Positions 47,701-61,499 of a stretch of DNA of 64,000 nucleotides are shown here, one piece after another. Made by a program: the position numbers and the translations under genes. Each line of letters starts with the position of its first letter. Within the stretch, counting starts at the first letter, position 1. This stretch comes from Apostichopus japonicus (Eukaryota; Echinodermata; Holothuroidea; Aspidochirotida; Stichopodidae). The notes under the pieces are model-generated. The model worked only from the letters and a program-made list of their open reading frames with translations, had not been told where the DNA came from and made no database searches. Location of the stretch: the NCBI RefSeq assembly GCF_037975245.1, contig NC_092570.1, forward strand, positions 10,703,001 to 10,767,000. The letters are read 5' to 3'.

Positions 47701-48540
47701 CCTTTCCATTTTGACATGAAGGGTTATGAACCGAAGCTATACGTTTAAAGGGAGACTGGAATTTGGAGGGCATTTGACTTTTCTTGGTCGTTCTATTTTT
47801 CCAGGATGATGTTCAAGATGTGTAGAACACCTAATCATGACACAGCTTTTTGTCCAAAAAAGTAAAATGCAAGAAATAATGGAAGGTAAATGAGTCTCCT
47901 GTTATATTACTAATATGGTCAAAAAGATATTTTCTATGTGAAATACAGCTGATATTACATATATATACAGATGCTTTAATTTGTGAGCCATGAATGTACG
48001 AAGGGAATGCGAAACAGGTAACATTGACATTATTCAGGGCATTCGAGGACATTGTGGGGACTGTCCCCTGAAATTGGGGACTTATGGTCACCTATCTGTA
48101 ACACCGTCAAAGTCTCAGAGTGTTACCAACATATTTATTGTTGCGTCCTACTGCTATGGGCCTCCTGTGCTGAAATTTCAATTCCATATAGGTATAGTTA
48201 TAAATAATAGATAAGTTTTATAGTTTATGGTGAGCCGACTCGTTGATCGTCGTGACAGCCACTCTTGCATCTACATGATTCAGGTATATGTACGTGTTTA
48301 TTCATACATTCGGTTACTCTGACAAAATATTTTCCTAATTATCTGTGTGTTACACTAAGTATTCCAGCCATGTGAATTATCTGATGCATAACCATAACAA
48401 CTGTTGTTAAATATGTCTTATCAACGTTTACTTAGTATCTTAACAATGAAGAGTGAGATAAACAAATATTTACTCCTCTGTTTACATCCGGTTCTGTATA
48501 TTTTTGCATTCGCTGACCACAAATATGGAAGAGATGTATA
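44750..48540. other. No gene seen
   Basis: Downstream of the LAMP-like gene; it probably includes its 3' UTR, but I could not fix the end. AATAAA-like signals occur at about 46409 and 46436. C-runs lie at 47056-47070 and 47663-47690. No recognisable ORF. Confidence 0.45.
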
Positions 48541-48544
48541 TACC

Positions 48545-48812
48545 CATCCGCGTACACACACATGTGCCCATACACGTACCCATACACGTTCCCATACACG
48601 TGCCCATACACGTACACGTACCCATACACGTTCCCATACACGTACACAAACATGTGCCCGTACACGTACCCATACACGTACCCATACACGTACCCATACA
48701 CGTACCCATGCACGTACCCGTACACGTACCCATACACGTACCCGTACACATACCCGTACACGTACCCATACATGCACCCATACACGTACACACACGTACC
48801 CATACATGTACT
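48545..48812 (+). repeat. CCATACACGTAC 12 bp array
   Basis: Units of 6 and 12 bp (CCCATACACGTA with CCGTACACGTAC variants), about 22 units of 12 bp. ORFs are open in several frames on both strands because the repeat has no stop; none is a gene. Confidence 0.95.
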
Positions 48813-48829
48813 TATTAATTCACACTGAC

Positions 48830-50588
48830 TAACAACATGTGTATACGGCAAGAACATTAAGTCAGAATATCCCCATTCCACGTTTAAACAAATTAACATC
48901 ACAGATTTAAATAGAAGCATCATATTTTTGCTAAACAAATAATTTGAAATGCATGCTAGGAAGATAAATTCCGATCTTAGTGTTGGAAATCAGCCTCTCA
49001 ATAATAGATTGGCAAAAGTATTGTGGAGCTTAACTCTAAAGTATCAAATCTTCACACATAAATATTTAAAATGTTGAAATTGAGATTTGGCTCCCCTTAT
49101 TTACCTCTCGACGCCTTTTGGCCTCAAGGAACTATCTTTTTACGCAGCCGATGGCAATGAAGATTTTGTAAGTAACGTGAGGTTGAGATCTGGAAAGTTG
49201 CCTCATTATAATCCCATGGGAATGTGGTCAGTAATACAATACTCCCCTGTTAAATAGGGGGTACACTTTCAGACACAGATTTGTTCACAAATTTACAGAA
49301 GGCAATTATTTTCCATCAGAGAAGCTAGATTAGAAGGGAACTTGTGAAACTAAAGTAATGTAATTTAATAAAACAATTTTTACTTTAGAACCAACAATTA
49401 TAAATAAGCAAAAGTTGTTCTATATCTATGATATTTTTTAATCATTTCTTGCTGAATAAACCAACCATTTAAATTGGTAGTGATTCACGTTATTAACTTT
49501 TTGTAAATATACAAATTCTCTCATCATTTAGTAACGTATTAAAATCTTTTAAAGAGAGAACCGAAGTGAACATACGGCCTCCTAGAAGTGTATACCGTAC
49601 TTCTGTGGTATAGGCTCACTACATCATAAATACAAGTTTAGGCACGATAACGTAACACTGAAAAGACTGTTTGTAACTGTCCATATGAAGAACGTTGTAC
49701 GAATTCAAAGTGTATGCGGGCTACCGTGACGGTGTGACAGTGTAAAATCCCCCCCCCCCCCCCGCGTATTATTTCGGGGAAGATGTTATAGTTTAGTTTA
49801 AACATCCTACCAGATAAAAAAAAAAACTCCATTATGTTATATCCCTATACGCAGTGCACAGACCATGTGACCAATGCTGTTCAAGTAAGCTAAACGGACA
49901 GAGGTGTGATGAATGTGCATATTTTAAAATTAATTACAAAACACCAAATAGCGTCAAATGCAATGACAGTCGCGGCAGTTCTTGTGGACTACCTCCATAA
50001 ACGAGTGACTTTGATTAACAGCTATAGGTGAGAGAAGGTACACACACAATTAGACTATACGAGGTAGAGATACCTTACCACGTGTGAGTGTACGTCCACC
50101 CGGAAGGTTAAAGTGACCTAGTGTATTGATTTGTTGGGTGTTGAAAAGGATGAAATAAACTACTGATGGTCTAAAAATCTGGAGGATTGAAGATGATTTA
50201 AGGCGGTTTAAATAATTCTAGGTTAAGCAAGAAGATCCCTCCGCGTGAGCAGGCAGATAGATTGGGAGCACTTTGCTAACCTTTGACCTCCACTAGCTCA
50301 AAATCTAAATTGTCATGGTAGCAAAAGTTGAATGTTTTATGATAACCCAAGCCATCAGCTATTATATGGTGGGTAAACCATGCCTGTTGAAAACTTCTGT
50401 CTTTGCTCTAGCGGCCTTGAAAGGCGATGAGTATAGTGTGTAAGTCAATGGGAGCAATTCATGCAATGAGCCGAGCCACTGATAAACATGCTGTCGTTTA
50501 CAGGGGCTTTGTACGGTTAGAACCTTACACATACAAAACTCGTTTGACGATTTGTGGAAAGTATCGATTATTACGGGAGCTAATATAT
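48830..50588. other. No gene seen
   Basis: Intergenic DNA. C-run at 49748-49763. A possible relic of the TTTGACCT family at about 50280-50300. No ORF of interest. Confidence 0.5.
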
Positions 50589-52780
50589 AATAGATAGCTA
50601 TACTAGATCAGCATGCATACCACGGGATAAGACGGACACCGCTTAATAGATAGCTATACTAGATCAGCGTGCGCACTACGGGATGAGACGGACACAACTT
50701 AATAGATAGCTGTACTAGATCAGCATGCATACTGCGGGATAAGACGGACACAACTTAATAGGAAGCTATACTAGATCAGCATGCGTACCACGGGATAAGA
50801 CGGACACCGCTTAATAGATAGCTATACTAGATCAGCGTGCGCACTACGGGATGAGACGGACACAACTTAATAGATAGCTGTACTAGATCAGCATGCATAC
50901 TGCGGGATAAGACGGACATAACTTAATAGATAGCTATACTAGATCAGCATGCGTACTGCGGGATAAGACGGACACAACTTTAATATATAGTTATACTAGA
51001 TCAGCATGCATACTGCGGGATAAGACGGACATAACTTAATAGATAGCTATACTAGATCAGCATGCGCACTACGGGATGAGACGGACACAACTTTAATAGA
51101 TAGTTATACTAGATCAGCATGCATACTGCGGGATAAGACGGACACAACTTAATAGATAGCTATACTAGATCAGCATGCGCACTACGGGATGAGACGGACA
51201 CAACTTAATAGATAGCTATACTAGATCAGCATGCATACTGCGGGATAAGACGGACACAACTTAATAGATAGCTATACTAGATCAGCATGCGCACTACGGG
51301 ATAAGACGGACACAACTTAATAGATAGCTATACTAGATCAGCATGCGCACTACGGGATGAGACGGACACAACTTAATAGATAGCTATACTAGATCAGCAT
51401 GCGCACTACGGGATGAGACGGACACAACTTAATAGATAGCTATACTAGATCAGCATGCATACTACGGGATAAGACGGACACAACTTAATAGATAGCTATA
51501 CTAGATCAGCATGCATACTGCGGGATAAGACGGACACAACTTAATAGATAGCTATACTAGATCAGCATGCATACTGCGGGATAAGACGGACACAACTTAA
51601 TAGATAGCTATACTAGATCAGCATGCATACTGCGGGATAAGACGGACACAACTTAATAGATAGCTATACTAGATCAGCATGCATACTGCGGGATAAGACG
51701 GACACAACTTAATAGATAGCTATACTAGATCAGCATGCGCACTATACGGGATAAGACGGACACAACTTAATAGATAGCTATACTAGATCAGCATGCGCAC
51801 TACGGGATAAGACGGACACAGCTTAATAGATAGCTATACTAGATCAGCATGCATACTGCGGGATAAGACGGACACAACTTAATAGATAGCTATACTAGAT
51901 CAGCATGCATACTGCGGGATAAGACGGACACAACTTAATAGATAGCTATACTAGATCAGCATGCGCACTACGGGATAAGACGGACACAGCTTAATAGATA
52001 GCTATACTAGATCAGCATGCATACTGCGGGATAAGACGGACACAACTTAATAGATAGCTATACTAGATCAGCATGCATACTGCGGGATAAGACGGACACA
52101 ACTTAATAGATAGCTATACTAGATCAGCATGCATACTGCGGGATAAGACGGACACAACTTAATAGATAGCTATACTAGATCAGCATGCGCACTACGGGAT
52201 AAGACGGACACAGCTTAATAGATAGCTATACTAGATCAGCATGCATACTGCGGGATAAGACGGACACAACTTAATAGATAGCTATACTAGATCAGCATGC
52301 GCACTACGGGATAAGACGGACACAGCTTAATAGATAGCTATACTAGATCAGCATGCATACTGCGGGATAAGACGGACACAGCTTAATAGATAGCTATACT
52401 AGATCAGCATGCATACTGCGGGATAAGACGGACACAACTTAATAGATAGCTATACTAGATCAGCATGCGCACTACGGGATAAGACGGACACAGCTTAATA
52501 GATAGCTATACTAGATCAGCATGCATACTGCGGGATAAGACGGACACAGCTTAATAGATAGCTATACTAGATCAGCATGCATACTGCGGGATAAGACGGA
52601 CACAACTTAATAGATAGCTATACTAGATCAGTATGCGTATACTGCGGGATAAGACGGACACAACTTAATAGATAGCTATACTAGATCAGCATGCGTACTG
52701 CGGGATAAGACGGACACAACTTAATAGATAGCTATACTAGATCAGCATGCATACTGCGGGATAAGACGGACACAACTTAA
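50589..52780 (+). repeat. 56 bp satellite array, about 39 copies
   Basis: The unit contains TTAATAGATAGCTATACTAG, ATCAGCATGC and GGGATAAGACGGACACAAC. Two main variants alternate: GCATACTGCGGGATAAG and GCGCACTACGGGAT(A/G)AG. The first six units form two copies of a 168 bp three-unit block; later units are more uniform. Stops in every frame make it noncoding. Confidence 0.97.
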
Positions 52781-52789
52781 TGACAAAGG

Positions 52790-54255
52790 AATCAAATCAC
52801 TCTGTGAGGTCCAAATCCATCTAAAAGGAAGGTTGTGCTAATAAATACTCTTGAATTATGAGGCTGAAAAAGGGCGGCGGTAGGAGTGATTTAATTTCCC
52901 CCACTGATTGTCATATATCCCGACTGAATCATACCCCCCCCCCCCCCATTTCACCAACTTGCGCACGCTTCTAAGTTAATATACGTAAAATCTCCCCTTC
53001 GTTGTTCCAAACGAGCCCATGCAGTTTGAAAGTGAGGAATACTTCTATGAGTTTATAATCTGGTGGGGCGGGAAGGAGTGTTTCAACTATATCACAAAAT
53101 CTTCTCTAAAGTTAAAACCCTAATATACTCTCAAATTTTCTTCAGAAAGGGGGGGGGGGAGTGGGGGGACTACAACTTTCTTTAATACTTTCAGACCAAA
53201 TTTGTCCTCTGTACATTTAGCACCACAAATTCCAGTACCTTAATGTTATTTCAACATATGGGAACTTTTGTAATAACATGTTCCTTTAAGTTGGCTACAA
53301 CTTTTTAACTTCATTTTCATACAGCTTCAATAGAGAGCTATTTTATAGATGCATAAAATGGTACAGAGTATTTCTTCCCTAACGGGGCACTTGTTATATA
53401 ATCAAAGGTGGTACTGAGAGGGGTTTTAAAAACCTGGAGAACACTAGCATGCGCAAAGGGGGCTGTGACCGCCTCCGAATATCTGTTGGTAGGATTAATT
53501 CAGTCTGGGGATTTTTGGCATTCAGACAGGGAAGAATTTGGACGACTATACTATATGTTTACCACCTCCTATTTTGTTCAACCTCACACAAAGTATTTAG
53601 AAGCAAAATGCGTTTAGGGCTATTTAAGTGGACCACATTTATATCGTATATATGTGCTTCAGGTATGCCACAGAAATGCTCAATGCCATACCATACCCCC
53701 CCCCCCCCATGATAGGAAACGACTTCAGTGCCCCCATCAGGGAAGCAACCCTTCCTTTATAAACTAATTGGTTTACCTGCGGCCCTCCCAAAAGGTTCAG
53801 ACCTTACCTAAATCTTCTGATGGGGAAGTTTTGAATATATTAATATTATTAATTAATCTTTTCCAAGCATAATCGTCAATTGAATGTTCCAAGAAAATTA
53901 TGAGTACATCTTAAATTTGAGTTCATGTCTATTGCATTAACTTATATAACTGAGATCTGAAACACTTATATTGACAAACTTCATATGTGTGTTCGAACTT
54001 TTAAGTGGAAACTTTTCGGTATATATATACGTTCAATTCAACTGCTTAATATTTCGAAGCCATCGCAATGTAATGTAATGTACATGGGAATGTGATATTG
54101 TAGTCAGCAGCCCATTAGTGCTCTATCAGTTACCATAGTAACGGCTGCAATTGAAGTTCACAGTGTGGAATTAACAAGTAGCAGGAGGTCAACCATGATG
54201 ACATAGGGATCCTCGGTATGGTCTCTTTGTGGATCAAGTGACGTAACCTTTTCCA
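52790..54255. other. No gene seen
   Basis: Intergenic DNA with C- or G-runs at about 52935-52949, 53150-53168 and 53695-53709. ORFs have no recognisable content. Confidence 0.5.
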
Positions 54256-54262
54256 TTTTGCG

Positions 54263-54541
<279 letters not shown>

Positions 54542-54559
54542 GAGTATGGGCGCTTACGT

Positions 54560-56200
54560 AAATATTTCGGAAGGCCGATTGATTTCAAACTTGATTGGTA
54601 TATTTGCCAAGGTTAAGTGCTGCAGTCACTTAAGACGTTATAGGGTTGAAGGTCGGAGGTGAGAGGTAAAAAATAAAATATATTATGGCCGTTCCGCGCA
54701 TACCAAATATGACAAATGGACCACCGTCAAATTTATGAATATTAACATCGCATCAAGTAATGTAAATTGTAAAAGGTCGCATGATCAAGAGAGATAAAAA
54801 GTTTGTCATGAACCCCTCCCAAACCGTAACCCCGATGGACGACAATGTTCATAGGCACACGTCTGGACATGAGATGTAGTACCTCCGTGGCCTAAGACGT
54901 CATTGGGTCAAAGGTCTAATAACTAAACCATCATTTTGGTCCTTACAAGCGTATACAAAAGATAACATAGCGGAAACCATTATAACATAAGGACATATGA
55001 TACCATACTATGAAATTTTGTAGTACATAATTAATTAATGTAAAAATGCAAAGGTTATGTGGTCAATGAGGTATAGAACAGTGTATTAGTGAACGTAACA
55101 ATGCAAAATGCCATTTAAGGGTTCAAGGTGCTTCGCAAACTCCAAACCGAAAGGTTCATATAGGCCTACATCAAACTTGGGGTGTATTACATTAAAAAAA
55201 AGTGCGAGTTTGATTTGTTACTGTTTTCCATTCGGTTTTTAACCTCTTGCGTGTTTTTCCAAATTTGTACCACAAAATAAAAGTACCTTACACCATTTAA
55301 CGAAGAGATATGAATGTAAAAATGGACGTAAATTCTACCAATAATACTTGTTGCTATAAATAATGTCAAACATCATAAATGATGTGTGCAAGCTCTTGTT
55401 ATAGCCATTATAATGCTCTACCCCGCACTAAAGTTTCTTATAGAACAATTAGATAGTGACATTTTCTAGGTTGCCATGCCATGTGGTTCCTGGATACCCC
55501 ATTTAACAATCGACAAAAGCAGAAACTAAAAGTATGTAACTTTATTGGCGATCATTTATCAGTTTTACCTCCATGATATGATGGCAGTTTATTATCGAAT
55601 CGTGTCTGAAACAGGATGAGAAGCTTCTTAAAACATGACTAAGTACTCATACAGAGTATGGTTGGAGGTTTTGTGACTGCAATGGATCTTTTCTGTCGGA
55701 TGAAAGTTAATATCTTTTATCGATGTGTGTTATTCCATATGAACGCTCTGCTAGTACACGATGACGTATCCGTTAGTATGTAGACGCAGTACATATATTA
55801 TCTCATCCCTAGACATGCAATGTACTGGGGATGCACTCTATGGACAATTTGTGGGAATATGGTATCATAATGGTTGTGCATGTGTGTGAACAACAAACTC
55901 GCATAAATCGTAATTAGGCAGACTAGACACACGATTGGAGTTTGCCTGAAGAAGAGATGCAGTGACTCTCCCTTAACGTCATGTAGTGAAAGGTCACATA
56001 AAAAACATCGTATTGGTACAACATGACCAAATTAGTGCGAGAGGGTGTGTCGCAAACTCTTCCTAAACCGTTACTCTGATTGGCTTCAACATTTGTACGT
56101 GGTTGTCTTGATATGGGATGTTGAGTCTCCGGTAGCGTATGACGTCATAGATAATCATGGGTCAAAGGCAAAAGGAACCGAAAACCGTTCTCTTTTGCCA
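54560..56200 (-). repeat. Diverged tandem copies of a GGTCAAAGGTC-type repeat
   Basis: The motif (ta)agacgtcat..ggtcaaaggtc recurs at about 54630, 54890, 55975 and 56130, with CACAAACTC/CCTCCCAAACCGTAAC-type blocks before it. It is probably the same old family as 6690-7100. No gene seen between the copies. Confidence 0.5.
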
Positions 56201-56209
56201 TTAAATGTG

Positions 56210-56925
56210 TGCTAGAATGACACGATTGAAAAACGGTGGGTGTTTGGCTTTGTAAAAGATGTATATATTTCTGCCACTTAAAACGGTCTTACGACATGTA
56301 TTTTTTTATATATATTTATATATATTTAAAAATATTGCTTATTTCTATGAGAAAATTCTGACCAAAATATTTTTTTTTTGACAAAGGAAGTTTGATGAAA
56401 TTGTCTCGTAATGCACTTGATGTCTCTTGCACCTTCTACCTTCTATCATTTAAAGTGGTTTTCAACATACATGCTTTTAGATTTTAGGGCTTGGTTTGAT
56501 TTCCACATGAATTAGAAGCAGATCATCACTTACTCAATTATTTGAAGCAGTAATTTATAGGAGGACAATGTAATGTAGCCAAAGAGCAGCGGGTCTGTCA
56601 TCACTTGCAATGTACGTTATTGCATTATGAATGCACATAACCATCTGCTTCGTGACTTAAGGATGTGTTGCCCAGTATAAAGGAAATATGAAATACATGG
56701 ACACGATCAGAGCAGTGAAAGGTTTGAGTAGAGGTGCTAAGTATCGGTGTAAAATATATTTCACATCAGCTAAAACATTAACATCTGAGTAAATAGCTTC
56801 CAAATTACTAAAGATTTCTTGTTTGATGCACAATGGATATTTCATCTTGTTGAGTCTCGCTGCTGATCATTTAAAACCCTTTTTTGTTTGCGTGTGAAAG
56901 TTTCAGTGCTTTTTCATTCATCCAG
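56210..56925. other. No gene seen
   Basis: AT-rich DNA with a TATATTTATATAT tract at about 56307-56330. No supported ORF. Confidence 0.5.
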
Positions 56926-56927
56926 AC

Positions 56928-57128
56928 TACGAGAGTCTGGGTAGGGCGGGAAGCTCTCATTTCATATCGTCCAGACTACGGTTGCAGAGTCTGGTGTAGG
57001 CGGGAAGCTCTCATTTCATATCGTCCAGACTACGGTTGCAGAGTCTGGTGTAGGGCGGGAAGCTCTCATTTCATATCGTCCAGACTACGGTTGCAGAGTC
57101 TGGTGTAGGCGGGAAGCTCTCATTTTCA
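56928..57128 (+). repeat. Tandem repeat, about 55 bp unit
   Basis: GCGGGAAGCTCTCATTTCAT, then CGTCCAGACTACGGTTGCAG and AGTCTGGTGTAGG, 3.6 copies. The 74-codon ORF over it is repeat translation. Confidence 0.85.
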
Positions 57129-57129
57129 T

Positions 57130-58380
57130 CCGTTAATGCCAAATCATCTTACATTGTTTACTTTACACTACTTAAATGAAAACATGTAAATTACTGTAAA
57201 TCTTTAAAGTTGAAGAAAATTGAACCAAGAACCAAGTAGATCTTAACTTGTATAGAAATCGTTAGAACACAGCATTAGGATAAAGTTTATGTATATCTAC
57301 CCGGGCACAGTACGCTTACCAAATGATGAGGCACGCTTTAGAGAAATTCCGTTACATGTATATACAGCAAAATTATTTTACAAAAGAATCCGCGTTGTTA
57401 CACGGAATCTTAAATACTAGCTCGATAGAACAAATGGTATCTTTACACTAACTATGACAGTTACATGAACTATTGTGAGAATGATAAAGTATGAGAGGTA
57501 TTAACATATGAACATGAAGGGTGCACGACTAATAAAGACTGGGTTTAGTGTAATTTGAGACGAAAGATATAAACTTGCTGAACATAACACAATCGCAATG
57601 CTTCCTATTAAGATCGTCTCAAAAACAATGATCCGAAATCCTTACTGTAGGATGCACTCAGCACACTGCTAAATATTCATGTAAACCAGCCACCTTTTGT
57701 AACTGCACGGCAATGCCAATTAAGCTATTTGTTTGCACTTGTACTCTGCTCACGGAGAAATTTGAATAACTCGTTGAATCATCATTAACTTAATATAGGA
57801 TTCCCAAAACTTAGAAGAATTGGAAAGAAGAAAATGTAGAAATAGACCTACTTGTTGGGAAAGTTTTTAACGAATATGGTTTCGAGAAAATATGAAGGGT
57901 CATTATAACCACTAACCTATGTTAGCATTTACTTTCATGTAATATTTAGCGAGGGTCCGCAAACTATGGGACGCGATCCAAAAAGTGGGTCTTGAAAAAT
58001 TCGCTTTCTACAGTTTTGGAAGCTTGTCGAAGGAGATCGATTAAGTCATTTTATAATGTGATATCTATTTTCCAAGCTAGCTTTCATACGTACTAAGCAA
58101 CAATTATGAGCGATGAGGGTCTGGTTCAATCGTCATGGAAGACTCTGAAAGGTTGTGGACCGAAAAGTTTCCAACCCGCTGCTCTATGGTTCGTGCGGGG
58201 GCAGATGTCACAAGGTATACCTTCATGTAACCCTGTGACTTCCGGATCCTTAGATCGGTTACTGCCATGTGAGATACAGCACGACAAGCAGGAGTTTCTC
58301 AGGTGTTGTAGTATATTGTTCTTCTTTTCTGTCTATTTACAATATGTACAGAGATGTTGGTTGAGTACACGTCAGAATGT
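57130..58380. other. No gene seen
   Basis: Intergenic DNA up to the LINE 3' tail. An ORF starting at 58106 runs into the LINE tail and has no recognisable domain. Confidence 0.5.
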
Positions 58381-58459
58381 TGTTGTTGTTGTTATTGTTA
58401 TTATTATTATAATAATAATTATTAGAATTATTATTAGAATTTTTATTATTATTATTATT

Positions 58460-58860
58460 TTACCAGATTTATATAGCGCTCTATTCATACTTACGCATGT
58501 TCAAGAGCGCTTTACAATGACAAAAAAATGAAAAAACCCTAAAATTTGAAAAATAAAATAAACGCAGCTTAAATATTAATATAAAAATATATATATATAT
58601 ATATATATGTATAAATACTAAGGAATCATTTTACAAACAAAATAGATTTACAGCGAAATCCCTAAAAAGAAAAAGTGAGTTTTAAGTAATTTTAAGTAAC
58701 AAAATGACAAAACCCTTAAAATATGAATATGAAACATAAAATGGGACGCAGCTTAAATATTAATATAAAAATACATTATATATATATATATATATATATA
58801 TAATAAAAATTTTTTTTTAAACAATATAGATTTACAGCGAAATCCCAAAAAAGAGAAAGT
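58460..58860 (-). repeat. LINE 3' UTR: duplicated segment and terminal hairpin
   Basis: TTTACAGCGAAATCCC, AAAGTGAGTTTTAAGTAATT and GCAGCTTAAATATTAATATA occur twice, about 180 bp apart, each beside a TA tract. At the 3' end AGCGCTCT and AGAGCGCT form an 8 bp hairpin (58477-58514), the type of end structure recognised by LINE reverse transcriptases. Confidence 0.7.
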
Positions 58861-59431
58861 GAGTTTTAAGTAATTTCTTAAAAGTTGCTAATGTTTTGGC
58901 ATCACAAATATTATTTGGCAGTGCATTCCATAGCTTGCTAGCAGCAAAGTTAAATTGTCTGTCGCCGTATGTAGCAGTCCTTACTATGGGGACCAATAGT
59001 GTAAGGACATTGGCCGATCTCAATATTCTGTTAGGCTTTCACACAGTTAGCATATCAGTTAAGTATTGAGGTGCTTGAAAATGAATGGATTTATATGCAG
59101 GAACTAATAGTTTGAACTCGACAAGACGGTGAACAGGCAGCCAGTAAAGATCTCTTAAGACAGGTGTGATGTGAGAGAAACGCGAAGTTCTGGTGATTAT
59201 ACGTGTCGCGGTGTTTTGGACACGTTGCAGCCTATTCAAAGTCGATTGTGGTGCACTAAAAAACAGCGAGTTACAGTAATCAAGACGCGAGGTTACTAGG
59301 CCATTCACGAGTGATTTGGTTGCATCGTCAGTTAAATAACGCCTTCTGTGACCGATATTTTGAAGACTCGCGTATCCAGACCTACAAACACTCTTAACTT
59401 GTTGGGACATGTTCAGATGAGAGTCAAACAT
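58832..59431 (-). pseudogene. LINE ORF2 C-terminal region
   Basis: LVTSRLDYCNSLFFSAPQST, then RVQNTATRIITRTSRFSHIT and LYWLPVHRLVEFKLLVPAYK, then after one in-frame TGA at 59039, DRQFNFAASKLWNALPNNI. These are the conserved C-terminal blocks of CR1/L2-type ORF2. The TGA may be a CpG-type mutation of an arginine codon. Confidence 0.85.
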
Positions 59432-59589
59432 TACACCAAGATTTCTTACCGTTGGCGTTGGTGTGATAACAGAATCGCTGATATTTATTGAAATGTTATT
59501 GACACAGTTTTCGTTGCACTTAGTGGAAAATATAACGCAACTTCCGTTTTGGCAGGGTTCAGCTTAAGCTCATTATTGTGCATCCAATT

Positions 59590-60375
59590 CTAGATATCAG
59601 CTAAGCATTCAGATACTAGATGCATTGCTTCCTTCTGTGCATCGTTAGGTTTAAACGACACATACAACTGTGTGTCGTCAGCATAAAAGTGGTAGTTTAA
59701 TCGGTGACGTCGAATACGATCGTCCAACGGTGCTGTATACATACTGTACATCTTAGGACCTAAAACTGAACCTTGAGGCACGCCTTGCTTCAAGATGACA
59801 GGTTCAGAATGATGATCACCGGTGATCACAACTTGTTTGCGATCGCAGAGGTATGACGACATCCAGGACAAGGCATCTCCAGTAACACCAAATGTGTACT
59901 CGAAACGTTGCAGCATGGTTTTCTGATCGAGAGTGTCAAAGGCTGCCGATAAATCGAGCATAATTAACGCGGTTACATATCCTTTGTCCAGGGATGATAG
60001 GAGGTCGCTCTGTACTTTAGGTAGTGCAGTCTCTGTTGAATGTGATTTACGATATGCAGACTGCATCGTCTCGTTTAGGTTGTTGGTCATAAGATGGTGT
60101 TCCAAACGGATATCTACTACTTTTTCCAATAATTTAGAGACTAATGAAAGGTTGGATATTGGCCTGTAGTTGTTGAGGGTGTTCTGGTTAAGTCCTAATA
60201 TCTTCAAAAGAGGCGTGATCTGCGCACACTTGAAATTATTAGGAACGCAGCTGCTTGAGAGGTAAGCTTTAACAATGGCGGTTATCAGAGGAAGTAGTTG
60301 ATCCACGCACGACTTTAACAACCAGGTTGGTAAAGGGTCGAGTCTACATGACTTTGAAGGTGACTTGATAATCAA
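59590..60375 (-). pseudogene. LINE reverse transcriptase domain
   Basis: A 261-codon open stretch. Motifs in order: NNYRPISNLSLVSKLLEKVV (about 67-87), QSAYRKSHSTETAL (about 105-118), ALIMLDLSAAFDTLDQ with the first catalytic Asp (about 136-151), QGVPQGSVLGP (about 197-207) and the catalytic FYADDTQLY (about 230-238). It would polymerise DNA from LINE RNA at the nick. The frame ends at a TAG in CLADI*NWMHNNELKLN, where the family continues, so the protein is truncated. Neighbouring pieces are in other frames. Confidence 0.9.
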
Positions 60376-60854
60376 CGACTTCCACTCCGCTTAACTCGCT
60401 GGCTTAAGCTGATCGAGAGGTTAACCCTGTTGCACTATTAACACTCTGGTTGTTGCTCGTTTGCCTGTCGTTCTCAAAATTATCGCGGATTTTGTCAATC
60501 TTGTCGGTGAAGAACTTGCTGAATACACCAGGGAGTTCACTGGGGGAGTAGTTTTGCGGACGGCATGAGCCTTTGTCGTCGCCTACCAGATGCTTAGTCA
60601 CATTGAAAATTCCCTTTTGATCATGTTCGCATGCAATAATCTTCTCTGAGTAATAAGTCACTTTGGCATTCTTGAGTAATTAATTCATTTTAACACAGTA
60701 ATACCGATAAATCTGGTGGTCAATTGTCAAACGACGTTTTCGCCATTTTCGTTCCAATTTGTACATGCCGTGTGTGTTTGGCTTCGTGCAGTACGTCGCA
60801 ACACCATGGGCAAGGCGGCCTCAGCATTATGGTTTTGGCGCAGATCGGCGCGTG

Positions 60855-61420
60855 TTAGTCAAGAAGTAAGGATATTCCATCATTGTATGAGTTGACAAGT
60901 GTGTCCACGGAGCCAGAGGTACTACCTAGCAGTGGTGAATTGGTAATATCCTGTCTGAAAGCCTCCACGTCGATTTTGCTTAACTTTCGATAGGATACCA
61001 TTTTCTGAATAGGGACAGGTTTAGGCAGGTTAGTGGTGAAGCTAACAGAAAAATGGTCACGTGATGCTTTCCCCAGTTGATCACAGAGTAAAGGGTCTGT
61101 AAATGTCGCATCCGATACAACATCACTCGTGTCCCTGCAGATGACAACGTCCGATGCATGGCCATGGGTCCGCCAACATGCTGTTGAAAGCCGCATGCTT
61201 TCAGTGTATCCAGAAAACATTGGGCGTGGCTGTCAGTATCTACATCCAAGTGAAAGTTGAAATCACCAACGATGAGGACTTCTCTCCTGTCATTTGCGTA
61301 GTCTGTGAGGAATGTAGACCATTCGTCTAGGAACGCAGCCGTTGTCAGACCATTTTGTTGAGATGGTGGAGGTCGGTACACCACAGCCAATAATTGGCCA
61401 CAAGCCGACACACACATAGA
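60855..61420 (-). pseudogene. LINE endonuclease domain remnant
   Basis: VVYRPPPSQQNGLTTAAFLD then EVLIVGDFNFHLDV, the GDFN/H-x-D core of an APE-type endonuclease that nicks target DNA for retrotransposition. A frameshift near 61200 moves the reading to SDVVICRDTSDVVSDATF and then KASRDHFSVSFTTNLPKP, corresponding to the SDH-like end of the domain. Inactive. Confidence 0.8.
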
Positions 61421-61499
61421 CCACGACTATCTTTACTCTGGATGACATAAACATCACATAAAACCCTGAAAAGGAGACGGAGAAAACTTCTAATTTGTG

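Noticed and set aside
48404-48938. Overlapping ORFs rich in His/Thr/Arg or Val/Cys/Gly
   Set aside because: Stop-free in many frames because the 12 bp repeat lacks stops; no domain or start context.
50589-52780. CRISPR-like array
   Set aside because: Whole 56 bp units repeat with no unique spacers, in a eukaryotic context; this is a satellite.
56884-57108. 74-codon ORF
   Set aside because: Mostly translation of the 55 bp tandem repeat.
58106-58531. 141-codon ORF starting MSDEGLVQ
   Set aside because: It runs into the LINE ATT tail, shows no domain, and has no homologous pattern that I recognise.
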